A stretch of DNA of 64,000 bases from Nymphaea colorata (lineage: Eukaryota; Streptophyta; Magnoliopsida; Nymphaeales; Nymphaeaceae). Positions 1 to 10,620 of the stretch are shown here, piece by piece; positions within the stretch are counted from its first letter, which is position 1; every line of letters begins with the position of its first letter. The notes beneath the pieces were generated by a model. It was not told the origin of the DNA and did no database searches. It saw nothing but the letters and a program-made list of their open reading frames with translations. The stretch spans positions 21,414,854 through 21,478,853 of the forward strand of contig NC_045143.1 of NCBI RefSeq assembly GCF_008831285.2, written 5' to 3'. The position numbers and the translations under genes are program-made.

Positions 1-870
1 ACCATTTGCAATTCATTATGTCCCCACATATAGAGAAAGCCCTAAGCGGTGTAGCATAGTTGGTTGGATTGATTGGCCAACGAAAGTTCACAGTATGGGT
101 GCCATATTTGAGGACTGCAAAAGATGGATGCATGACACTTTAGTTGACATATGTACAGCTCTCCACTGATGATCAGGTTAGAGGAAAAAAAAGAAGGGAC
201 TTCAGCCTTTTCAAGGTATTCATATAAACTAAAGCAAAAAGCATAGTTGTGAAATGAATTTAATCCAAACCATCCATTAATTAAGAAAACACGGTGACAG
301 GAGCATCATTTTCATTACGATAAACCAAGTGTATTTGTATAAACTAAAGCAAAAGAAAAAGTCAGTTGTAATATGAATTTAATCCATAATATCCACCAGT
401 AAAAGAGACAAAATGACGAGAACATGGTTTTTTTTACGATAGACAAAGGGTATTCATAACTAAAGCAAAAAGAAGACAATTATGAAATGAATTTAATCAA
501 AGCATCCAGCAGTAAAAAGATAGTGATAAGAGAATAATTTTATTTACATAGACCAAACATTATTAATTACATATTTTCAGGTTTATTTCCCTTTCAAGAA
601 TTATTCTCATTTTCTAGGGAAACTTTCCAAGATACATATATATATTTTACTCATCCAGTGACATATGGATATGCTCATGTGCTGAAATCTATAAAATTTT
701 AAAAAGAATATTGAAATCTGATCTGTGGATCAGATATTCTATAGGTATAATTAAAAAGCAAGCCGCCAACTAGGAACCTTCTATGGCACACCACAAAATA
801 TGTACACAAAGGTAACATTTTAACCGAACTTTCTAGTGTGTCCTGAAAGGTCATACATTTTTCAGGGTGA
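1..870. repeat. Left arm of a long inverted repeat around TPS copy A
   Basis: The reverse complement of this stretch is recognisable at about 6262-7055 on the other side of the TPS gene; for example the segment around 760-800 (AGGAACCTTCTATGGCACAC) pairs with 6335-6362. The same arm in the same orientation is at 57581-58450 (copy C), and a complete inverted version is at 34020-34830 (copy B right arm). The arm continues beyond the window start, as judged from copy C where it begins near 57196. Arms are diverged but clearly homologous by eye; no identity was computed. Confidence 0.85.
217..557. repeat. Three-unit minisatellite (about 115 bp unit)
   Basis: Three imperfect units start at about 217, 332 and 451. 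Each begins TATTCATA or similar, then ACTAAAGCAAAA, then a GAATTTAATCCA-like stretch and a (T)TTACGATA-like end. The same block is at 57796-58137 and, inverted, at about 34313-34590. In the right arm of copy A the block is missing, so the arms differ internally. Confidence 0.8.
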
Positions 871-1557
871 GCCAAATAGTTCAACCTTCTATCTGGGCAG
901 GGCCAAACTGAACCGAAATAAAAAAAATACATTGCACAACTAACAATTTTTTATGTTTCTAATGTAATTTTTTTTTTAAGTTAGTTAGGGTGGGGCCATG
1001 GCCTAGGCGGGCCCCCTCCCTCCGCCCCAGGTCTAGACGACAACTGAAGGCTTGAGCTCGGCAAAAGGGAGAAAGTTTCTTTAACTTCATGGAACAAGGC
1101 AAGAAAGCCTTGGATCATCCTGCGCACTTGCTTTAGAATTGTATTTAATTTGGTAAACCCACTTATTCCCCATGGGTTTTACATTTTTTAGAGTATGCAC
1201 CAAATCTCATGTTTCATTCTCTTCTTGTGCCTTAATTTAAGCAGGCATGGCGTCACAACAACATTGATGCTTAACGGCTTGACTAAAGGAGGATGGTTCC
1301 AAATCTTTAGAGATGACCACAAGAAGTGCTTTATGAGGTGTAGAGATATAAAGGAAATTATGACTATGTGCACACATGTGACAGAGAGAGAGCGAGAGAG
1401 AGAGAGAGAGAGATAGATAAAGAGAGAGAGAGTACTGAATTTAATTTATTAATGTATCCATTTTATCACATGATGATACATAGCATCATAAGTAGGATTC
1501 GGTTAATGGGCACCAAGATGGTTTATAGAGTGGGAAACAGTGACACTGGTGATTTGC
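871..1557. other. 3-prime flank of TPS copy A
   Basis: This is downstream DNA of the minus-strand TPS gene, repeated at 58451-59139 and, from 1034 on, at 30633-31185. Position 1034 is the edge of the homology shared with copy B. A short plus-strand open frame at 1270-1366 is kept in all three copies but has no recognisable family and runs into the GA repeat, so I do not call it a gene. Confidence 0.6.
1381..1432. repeat. (GA)n microsatellite
   Basis: Nearly pure GAGA tract with an internal GATAGATAAA interruption, just past the 3-prime end of TPS copy A. Equivalent tracts are at 30981-31051 and 58959-59005, of different lengths. Confidence 0.95.
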
Positions 1558-3952
1558 TTAGGCAGTCAGGATGGGCTCGGCCATGAGGGAGTAGATACGT
1601 CCCGTGGACTCATGCTCCAAGACACCGATGCCATCTTCATAGTCGTACATGCACTGGGAGACCCTTGCAATGTTGAGAGCCACGTTCATGAAGGAACGAG
1701 AGAAGGTGGTCTGTTGCTGCTGCTGCAGAGCAGAGAGAAGCTCCCTGTTCAGCCTCCTCCATGCATCCCTTGGCAAGTTCCTTATGTGCTGCCGTGCTTG
1801 CTCCTCCACTAACCTTGCCTCATTCATATAAATCTGGACCGATCTAGGCAGGTTCCCTCTCCCGAGTACAACCTTTGATCAAGTGTTCAACATATAAAAG
1901 GAAATCATCAGCCAATCAAAACAGAAAAACAGAACAAAAACATTGTCAACTCGGAAGCTAATACTAGTTAACCAGCAGAAAATACACTAACAACAGCTGT
2001 TGGATGATTTTGACAAGTTGTTATCATCGATGCCAAGTTGATGATGTTGGACTCACACAACAGCTGCTGGATGGCTTGTTCCTCAATGTTTTGGGAGAGG
2101 AAGAAGTAGGAAGGGAGAAGAATAGGGCCATGGCTGCCCGGATGTTGCTCAGATATTCCTCTAGCCTTGGTGTCTGTGGGCATGGTGCCACCTTGCTTCA
2201 ACCAAGTAAGCTCTGCATACACCCATCCACCGCTCTCCTCATGTGTGAAGTGATATCACGGCCATGCCTCCTAAGAACAGCAATAGCTAATCTGGTTGGT
2301 TGTGTTGTAGACAGCCGCATAGAGGACCCTCAGTGACTGTGGCAGCTGCTCTGCCGCCTGAAGATCCCACCTGCATATATACAATATACAACACCCTCAT
2401 TGGCTCCTAACGATGTGAAGCAGAAACTAGAGACAGAGTTGCTCCATTTAATTTACCAACCATAATCATCATTTACCTCTCAACAACTTGCACAAAGGGT
2501 TCGAGCTCCTCAACAGACTGATCCTCGCCGAAGATGTCCTCAACGGTGGCGATCAAGTAGGAGACCCTGGCGAGTTGCATCCTGTACTGTGAGAACTGTG
2601 GCTGATGCATCTTCCCCACCGCCATGAAGTAGCTCTCCACCAGCCTATCTCTGGTGAAGCAAATGTGATCGCCCAAGCCCAAGTCCCTCCACCACCTGTA
2701 AAAACCCAAAACAAAGGACTTATGGTTGATTATTAGTGGACCCAATGATGCAAATCCAGCAACAATGTAACATACATGATATTCATTACAGATATACATA
2801 TATACATAGAATGACATTAGTCGCTACATTATTATCAACTATTAACCAAGTTATTTAGGCAAAAGTGCAAGAATGAATTGTTACCCGGATAACTCCCTGA
2901 GCTCTCTTTGGTGGACTGTCTGCACCATGTTGAAGTCCAGCCTAGTGAACTCATGCAGCACTTGGCTTCTGCGGTCCGTCCTCTCGAATGTCTCAATATA
3001 CTCTCGGGCCTCGACCCTACAAACCCTTCTGTGGAGCGGAACCTGCAGACCACGCTTTACCTGTCGAGACATCCTCTTGTCCATGCGGGTTGTCCTTGCT
3101 CTAAGATGCTCTGAAGAGAAGGCCGTAGCTTCTTCCAACACAGTTTCTCCTTCGCAGGCTAGCTGTGATGCTTCATAGAGGCTCAGCAACCCTCTCACAT
3201 CCTCACGAAGATTCTCAGAGAACCGGCCAGACTGTTCCCTAAATCTACTAAAGCACTCTACGAAATGCAAAAAGAAACTTTAATGGTTAGTGTCAATTAA
3301 CACATTTGTAATAGACAGTCTAGATTAAGAACTAATTATTGAGTCAATATTTTGGAATTAACGCATGTGTATTTATATATATATGTATACCTGCAGAAAC
3401 ATTATAGCCATGTTGCCTCAGAATTCTGAAGCGAAGTGAAGAAGAGTAGAGGTCCTCAAATCCTCTAGTGCTCATGGATATGGCATCAAGCGGTCGCCTG
3501 ATCTCACTCTCAAAGTGATAGGCTGCACTTAAACGTTCGAGTGAATCGATGAGCTCCAATAGAGCCACTTGCTCAGTTGTAGATGTTATAAGTTGTTGGA
3601 CTTCTCTTCTCAATTCTTCAACTCTGGTCGTTTGTGTTTCGATCTGCTTTCATTTTCATGTCTTTGAATTAGGATCACATCATAATACCAAAATAAACGA
3701 AATAATAGTCAGATCAGAGGTATGGAAAATTACTGATGTTGCGCTGGTAATGGACTGGATGAAGTCATAGTTCCATGTACTTGGCTGGTATCTGGAAGGC
3801 CTCCTTTGAGCAGCAGACCTACCGCAGCCCTCAGCCCTTGGCTCACATCTCACAAGGGTGGTGCTCCATGGCTTGAACCCAGCCTTGTTATTAGGAGCAA
3901 GCTTGGGGGAAGTAACGAAAGGAGTGGAAAGGGAGGGAAGATGAGCAGCCAT
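1558..3952 (-). pseudogene. Terpene synthase, class III type, copy A (degenerate)
   Basis: Seven-exon plant terpene synthase. Intact relatives ionise prenyl diphosphates, in the plastid when a transit peptide is present. Exon 1 (3734-3952) starts at the ATG at 3952 with a Ser/Thr/Ala-rich leader of about 48 residues and then RRPSRYQPSTW, an R(R)X8W motif. Exons 2 (3391-3643), 3 (2885-3257) and 4 (2477-2695) have GT-AG borders and matching phases; exon 4 is 219 nt, the usual family size. Exon 4 reads VEDIFGED where DDxxD is expected. Exons 5 and 6 are fused without an intron (from 2370 down to about 2000), carry an extra base near 2283 plus further indels, and run out after NIINLASMI without an NSE/DTE motif. 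Exon 7 (1558 to about 1862) is open and ends LMAEPILTA, a normal C terminus. Both metal-binding motifs are damaged, so catalysis is not expected. Family assignment is firm; the subfamily (TPS-a, b or g) is not settled. Confidence 0.9.
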
Positions 3953-4024
3953 TAGAACAGTGTGTATTTGTTGTTGAATGCTGAATGCTTTCACTGCCTC
4001 TCGGATGACTTAGCTCAGGATTGG

Positions 4025-4815
4025 TTTGCAAGTTTATATAGAGCTGCATCCGAGTGTGCATTGCGTGTCTATTATGGTTAGAGAATTTTAATTAGGTTCA
4101 ATCTCTTAAAATATGGTGTTTGTGTAAGCTATAAATGTTTAATGCTTTTTTCTTTGTATACAAATAGAAAGTATTAAACTATGATACTTGCCCAAGCCAT
4201 AATTATTTGGTACTTTTATTTTATAGAAAGAATGCATTCTTTCTTCAAGTTTTTCATATGCATTATAATCTGACACTTATTAGCTAAAGTTCGCCACTTA
4301 AAACCATTTTTATTAAAGTCCATGTTTATTTTTTACAAGTATTTGAGTAATTGCACCCCTTCACCTTTAAGTGGTGCAACTTGCCGTTTCAACAATATTA
4401 TGAACATGGTTTAATAGCTTATAAAGAGCAGCATCCAAGTGCATATTGCGTGTCTATAATGGTTAGAGAATTTTAATAAAGTTCAATCTCCTAAAAATAT
4501 GGTATTTGCGTAAGCTATAAAAGTTTGATGCTTTTTTCTTTGTATATAAATAGAATGCATTAAACTATGACACTTGCCTAAGCCATAATTATTTGGTACT
4601 TTAATTTTATTTGCATATAGATAGAATGCATTCTTGCTTCACGTTTTTAATATGCATTATAATCCGACACTTATTAGCTATTGTTCACAACTTAAAACAC
4701 TTTTTATCAAAGTCCATGTTTATTTTTTACACGTATTTGACTAATTGCACCCCTTCACCTTTAAGTGGTGCAACTTGTCGTTTCAACAAAATTATGAACA
4801 TGGTTTGCTAGCTTA
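4025..4815. repeat. Tandem repeat of the TPS promoter region (about 390 bp unit)
   Basis: Unit 1 (about 4025-4415) includes the TATA box; unit 2 (about 4416-4805) repeats it, with the TATA decayed to CTTATAAAGAGC. A third partial unit begins at 4806 (CTTATAGGGACCTGCAATCG). Shared landmarks are GGTTAGAGAATTTTAATNA, TGCTTTTTTCTTTGTATA and CACCCCTTCACCTTTAAGTG. The same two-unit array is at 61568-62355; copy B keeps only the promoter-proximal part. Confidence 0.85.
4033..4040 (-). promoter_or_regulatory. TATA box of TPS copy A
   Basis: TATATAAA on the minus strand, about 80 bp upstream of the ATG at 3952, a normal plant spacing. It is kept in copies B and C at the same distance. Confidence 0.6.
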
Positions 4816-6261
4816 TAGGGACCTGCAATCGAGTGCACATTGTTTCAATGAAAATTTTAATGGGTTGGTGTTGGCAGCCGGCCCAACCAAGCCAGCATGT
4901 GTTTTGGCCATTGTTCCGAGAGAAGCATGTAAGGGAAAAGAGGAAAAAGAAAAGAATGATGAAAACATGTGGCAGACCCAACTATGTCACTACTTGTCAT
5001 AGAAGCTGCCAAAGGAAAAAGAAAGGAAGGACAAAGCTACCCCTTCAACCACAATTAGGGATGTCAATGGATCATAGTCAAATTGAATTTACCTTCAGCC
5101 ATATCTAAATCCAAATCTGGATTCCTATTTTACAAACTAAATTTGATTTCAATATAATTTTCATATTCATATCTAAATATGAATTTTGAACTGAATTTGA
5201 CCTATTTTCAAAATGTAAGAACATTAGATATAGGATATTTGCTTAATAACAAATCTCATTCAAATCCACATCCAAATCCAACCGGATGTTTATGTATATC
5301 CGAAAATCTGATTGGAAGGCGATTATTACTGCTGAATTCAATCCTATTTTTTAATAGGATATGTTTTTCTTTTTCATATCTGATTTCTTCGAAACAGATC
5401 GATTAGATTTTCTATCCAAGCAGATATATAGGCATCCCTATGTGCGACTATGGATGCCAGTGGTTTGGATTCAGGGAGGACTTGGGATTCAGATGTAGGC
5501 TCTACTTTTTAAAAGTAAATTTGGATCCAAGAAGCATGTGATCCCAAATATAGACATAATCGGGTTGGATCTCCGTAACACAAAGTGGACTCGGGCCTGA
5601 ATATGGCATAAAACATAAAGGAACACGTATTTGATTAGTAATGGCACAATGCTTTTTTACTAGCTACAGTTCAAAATCAGGTCCATAATCAGATGTGTCC
5701 AACCTTGAAAATGGTGGGGGCAATTTTTTTTTTGTAAATTTTAATTATAAAAATATACTGAATTTTTCTTTTTTTTTTTTCACTTTTCGTTCTCAAAGAG
5801 CAACCCTCAGTCACGGGGACCAAAGGCTTTGAAAAACAAAATTATAGAGAGAGGTGTACTGGAGGCAGGGGCTAGAAGGGGCTGTATTTCTTCTTGGATT
5901 TAAAAAAAATAAAAAGAAGTTATTTTTAAATTTCAAATATTTTAGTTTATCCTGTATAAAATAAAATAAAGTAAATCTATTTCTGGTTCTGTGAAAATTT
6001 AGAAACTATAGTTTGGTTCCTACAACAAAAAATTCCTAGCTTCATCTTTGAGATCTTCTGCAACCCTCTACGTAAGGGTTAAAAAGAACTTTATGCCCTT
6101 TGTTCTATAGTTTTCACCAATTTTAAAAAAAAAAGAGCTTTGAAGTCTTTCCTTTTAGCCGAACAGAATAGAAACAAAGACGCTACAAGAATTATCACTT
6201 AATTGTGTCAAAGAAAACAAGCAGCTCATGTGTAAAAGTCGTCACCTTCTTTCATAATGTG
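4816..6261. other. AT-rich non-coding spacer inside unit A
   Basis: No gene is seen. The stretch is repeated at 62356-63800 (copy C) and deleted in copy B between 33883 and its right arm. It contains the dispersed element at 5056-5440 and a GC-richer patch at about 5800-5890. Confidence 0.6.
5056..5440. repeat. Dispersed AT-rich element bounded by GGGATGTCAAT-like ends
   Basis: Starts TAGGGATGTCAATGG and ends ATAGGCATCCCTA, short inverted ends. The interior is rich in AAATCC/GGATTT hexamers. Relatives are at 16572-16986 and 62597-62976. No convincing target-site duplication is visible. It is probably a non-autonomous DNA element; the class is not settled. Confidence 0.55.
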
Positions 6262-7055
6262 GTCGTGAAAAAACTCATGGCCTTTCGTTACACAGCAGAA
6301 AGTTTCCGTTAAATTGTTACCTATGTGTGCATATTTTGTGGTGTGTCATATAAGGTTCCCAGTTGGCAGCTTGCTTTTTAATTATAACTATAGAATATTT
6401 GATCCACAAATCAGATTTCAAGAATCTTTTAAAATTTTATAGATTTCAACACTGGAGCATATCCGTATGTCACTGGACGTGTAAAATATTTATATGTATC
6501 TTGAAAAGTTTCCCTAGAAATTGAGAATAATTATTAAAAGGGGAATGAACCTGAAAATATGTAATCAATAATGTTTGGTCTATAGTAAATAAAATCATTC
6601 TCTTATCATTGTCTTTGTGATGCTGGATGCTTTGGTCAATTTTGTATAGGTTATTACAAACGGACATCAAATGCAATTTAGCTTACTCTACCTTGTGAAA
6701 TCAAGTTTAAATTTAGCTACTCAGGTTTTGTTGAAAAAGAAGAAATACTCTAGCTATAGGCCACATATTAGACAAATAAGAGACCATAAGGACTCACTGA
6801 TCACTCAACAATTTGATTTATGTTCTCATTCTGAGACATTCAATAATACCCACCATGTATCTTATATTCTCCTATAGCGATAATTTCCCTTATAACACTA
6901 TGACATATTTTTTAAATTATTGGTATTTGATTTTTTTAATGCTTTAAAGCAAGAAAAATGATTAATGCTGAGACACCATTAAAAATTTAAAACAAATAAT
7001 TTCTTAAAAGAAATGGATGACTGTCTTGAAAAAAAAAAGAGGGGCCACTATCGAT
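6262..7055. repeat. Right arm of the inverted repeat around TPS copy A
   Basis: Inverted relative to 520-870, and its outer part is inverted relative to 57196-57590 (left arm of copy C). It ends at GGGGCCACTATCGAT, exactly where the homology to copy C stops (57196-57210, ATTGATAGTGGCCCC). Between TGGATGCTTTGG and TCAATTTTGTATAGG (about 6640) it lacks the minisatellite and the 1-200 segment that copy B keeps. Confidence 0.85.
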
Positions 7056-8249
7056 AGACATTAGGGAGTCAAAATCTGAAATTTTACACACTTATCAAGA
7101 AAGCATCCAAAGTGAAGCTTTTCTCTCTTCTTTTTTCTAACTTCTACAAAATGAAATTAAAAAAAGAAAGCCCAGTTGAAAGGAAATAGGTCAAAAGACT
7201 AGTAACAAAACCTAACCCTGAGAACGTAGTTGGTCTGGGCCAACTTTGCGTGGTAGTGCCACTTGATCTTGCCCTGTTGCTATTGTTAGAGAGCCTTTAA
7301 CATCCCATTTGGAGCTCATAGTTCTGTCAAACAGAGTTTGTTGGAATAAAACAGCAAAACTGGATTAGTATGAGTCTGGACATCATCAGCTTTGTCTCTT
7401 CATAATAGGGATGGCCAGCCTTAAGTTTGGCAAGGTCGATGGCATTCCCTCGTGGCACGAACAAGTTGTACTTCTAGTCAATGGTCAGATCAAGCAACTT
7501 GGATGGGATAAATAAAATTTTGGATTTGGAAAAAAAAAATCATGCTTCCAAATTTTTACATAATACAATGAGAGATCCGACAAATGTGAGAAAGAGGAAG
7601 TGTAGGTGATGTAGAAGTTTGTGGATTGGGAATTTTTCCGGATTTATTTAACACCAATCATGGACCATGCAGCCTGCAGAGCACTACCTTCGTCTTCCTT
7701 CTCTTTCCATTTTCATAGAGTGAACAACAAGCCGATTTATTTCCATTTTTAAACATTTCTCTCACTTCTTTTTTTTTCTCGATGCCAACCTTGTTCGCAA
7801 CTCACTTTTCCATTTTCCCCATATTATTATGACTGAAAAAGCAGGTGATATGTGGAAAATATTATCTTGGTAGGCACCATGTTTCCAAATCAAAAGAAAA
7901 CTAAAGTTAGATATGCATGATAAGCAGCTTTGTTTGTTTGAAAAATTTACTAATGTGGATTTGATTTTCATAGCCCATGTGAAAATTATTGATTGATAAC
8001 TAGACAGCCGAGAGTCTTTATAACTAGGCTTTTTTCTATTGAATTATTGACTGTTGATTACAATTTAATCAATATTAGTGAATATTTGTGTCGTCGCCTT
8101 AAATTCCAAATTCTGGATGTATGAACACAAGTATGGCCCATTACTAGGAAGCCAATCCTGGTGATACATCAATCTACCAAAGACACCCATGATAGTGAGT
8201 ATCATTTGCCAAATAATCTTATTGTAAGGATCTAGGGTGGGACAGAAGG
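7056..8249. other. Non-coding stretch shared with unit B
   Basis: Collinear with 35216-36650 in unit B, which carries an extra block of about 240 bp at 36136-36375. No family is recognised. A minus-strand open frame around 7370-7475 (…NLFVPRGNAIDLAKLKAG…) survives partly in B but I cannot identify it. Confidence 0.5.
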
Positions 8250-9310
8250 AGGGGGAGCTGGCAGGAGCCATGCCCCTCCCCCCTCATGTTTTGGAAAAAA
8301 AAAATGATACTTGCATTCTAAGAAATTTTTAAATTGGCCTATGTAAAAATTTTGAAAAATATTGTTTGGCCCTTGTATAATTTTTGCAAATACTATTCAG
8401 CCCTTCCTAAAAAAAATTGCTGGCTTCACCCTCAGATCTCGCGGTCTACTGTTCTTTATTTCATATCCATTTCATCTCAAGTTAATGAAATTATGAGTAA
8501 CTCATGTCAGAACATCATCACAATCAATAAGAGAAGAAGAACTAATGAGAAACTAGACTGACATAGAATATATATCTCTAGCAAGAAATTCTTGCTTGTG
8601 GGTAAGAACTGCCTCCACTGTAGCTTGCATGTGACTGTGTAATTTCATAAGATCATCTTGCTTGAGAAGAGGAGAGAGAGGGTCCCCTTGTCATCGACCT
8701 CTATGGCTACAAAAAGTGGTTCCCTCCCTTCTTAAAGGCAACAACAAACAAAGCAGTAGAAACACAAGTCATATTTTTCCTCACCCAATCCTCACAAAAT
8801 CCCAAATAAGAAAGCCTAAAGTGCAAAAAGACAGTCTCACTTTGTCATAATCTTTTGAAACATCTAATTTGAGAAGAAAAAATTGTTCTATATGCCCTCA
8901 TCCAAGCTGTTGACCACTTCAAGAGCAAGATGCATGGATGGTGAACAAATCTACTGGGGAGATCAGAAGTACAACTAGTTTATAGATCACATTGCATAAT
9001 GATATAAGTCAAGACTTTTGTATCCATAATGATATAGAATTAAGAACGAATATCATATGTGTTCCATTACAAGCTTGTTTGTGAGAAGAAATTTCTCACC
9101 ACCAGAGCCATATTGTTAGCATCCCAAAATTTCTTTTGGTTCACCAGTGAGAATTTGTTTTGTAGACTAGAAAAGGGGTCCACCAGCCATTGGTATGAGG
9201 CTTAGTTTTTCTGTGGCATTCTTCATTCTTGGTGCATTTCCTCAACTTAAATGCAATATGGTGGATGGTAAAGATGTTAAAGTGTTTTAGAAATTTAAAA
9301 TTTTATAAAG
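8250..9310 (-). mobile_element. LINE-like reverse transcriptase relic, copy in unit A
   Basis: Homologous to the better preserved LINE at 51793-53807, whose minus strand reads as plant L1-type reverse transcriptase (LKLNIPKVYGKVRWSF matching the LKLDMSKAYDRVEWSF pattern). This copy has internal deletions and many stops. It is repeated at 36650-37700 in unit B, so it was already present before the unit was duplicated. Confidence 0.65.
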
Positions 9311-9939
9311 CAAAAAAAGATGTAAGAGTCAATCCTTAAAATAAGAAAATTGTTCATTAGGCATTGGAAAAGAAAGTTCGATAATTTTTGTTTGATAAAA
9401 TGGTCAGAGATATGTTTTAGAAGAAATAATCTTAGCTAATGAATCATTTGATTTGTAATAATCATTTAAAGTAAAAAAATTAAGTCAATTTTTGAAGGAA
9501 GAGTTTTGATAAAATTTTATAAAAATGCTTTAATGAAATGATCATTTGTAAAGTAAAGAAAGTTAATAGATATCTTTTGAAACACAAGTTAATCTCAAAT
9601 TTTAGCCTAATTCTATTCCCATATTATTAAGGCTCGATGATGTTTTGCTTAGGTTTCCTAAAGGAGTGGTTGTGGGTATCCGTGAATCTTATGAATGCAT
9701 GGTGAATATAAAAGTTAAATGAAAAGAGAAAGAATTCTCTATGCTTGAAAGAAAATTAGATAAGTCATTCATACCACAACATGCATATTAAAAAAAAAAG
9801 GTTTTCAAAAAATGAGTTGTATGCCATCCAAGTGTAGTCCCAATGATAAGGATCATGGGTATTGCACCTTAATATTGGCCTTGGTGAAGTCGAATGATTT
9901 TGGGCCAAGCAAATGGGAGCTTTTTTTGTTTAATATATA
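9311..9939. other. AT-rich non-coding stretch
   Basis: No gene or RNA is seen. Partly collinear with 37700-38240. Confidence 0.4.
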
Positions 9940-10620
9940 AATAGAGAGAGAGAGAGAGAGAAATTAGAAGAGAGAGTAACAGGGAGAGAAGTCTAAAAGG
10001 ATGGGAGAAAAGGTGGGTGGGGGAGGAGACAAGAACCAGTCCAGTTGACCTCATAATGGCACCCCTAATCTCAAAATCAACATTGTTCCTCAATACCATT
10101 AGGTAGCACCCTCCAAGAATCAAACTGAAGACATGGCTGTAACACGCTGCCTAACCCAACCATTGTTCTACCCATCATTTGTTTAAAAGGGGTGGAGAGA
10201 GAGAGAAAGAGAGGGGGGTTTAAAAAAGGAAAAAGAAAAAAGAGGGATTAAAAGAGAGGTAAAAGAAAGAGAGAAAGAAAGATTTTTAAAAAGGGAGAGA
10301 GAGAATTGATGGCATAGAGAAAAGGAGAAATTTTAGAGAGAGAGATCTAAAAAGAGAGAGAAATCACAGAGAGAGAGGGAGAAAAATAGTAGAGAGAAAT
10401 AGTGAAATCCAAGAGAGAAAGATTAAAAAAAGAAAAAAGAGAGATTAAAAGAGAGGTAAAATAAAGAGAGAGAAAGAAAGAGATTTTAAAAAGGGAGAGC
10501 GAGAACTGAAGAGAGAGAGAGAGAAAAAGAAATTTTAGAGAGAGAGAGATCTAAAAAGGGAGAGAAATCAGAGAGAGAGAGAAGAGAATAGGAGAGAGAA
10601 ATAGAGAGATTAAAAGAGAG
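9940..10620. repeat. GA-rich (polypurine) tract with imperfect longer units
   Basis: Dominated by GAGAGA with inserted TTTTAAAAAGGG and TCTAAAAAGAGAG phrases. The order AAAGAGAGATTAAAAGAGAGGTAA / AGGGAGAGAGAGAACTGA / GAAATTTTAGAGAGAG recurs at least twice. The equivalent in B is 38243-38690. Confidence 0.85.

Noticed and set aside
1195-1416. Plus-strand open frame ending in an Arg-Glu repeat, similar in units B and C
   Set aside because: The end is the (GA)n tract. Conservation follows the recent duplication and does not show selection; no family is recognised.
3953-3994. Possible upstream start for TPS copy A (frame MKAFSIQQQ)
   Set aside because: In copy A this codon is GTG on the coding strand. 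The ATG at 3952 is followed by a normal transit-peptide-like leader and lies about 80 bp from the TATA box.
9940-10620. Regular repeats that could suggest a CRISPR-like array
   Set aside because: Simple GA-rich repeat in plant nuclear DNA with no unique spacers.
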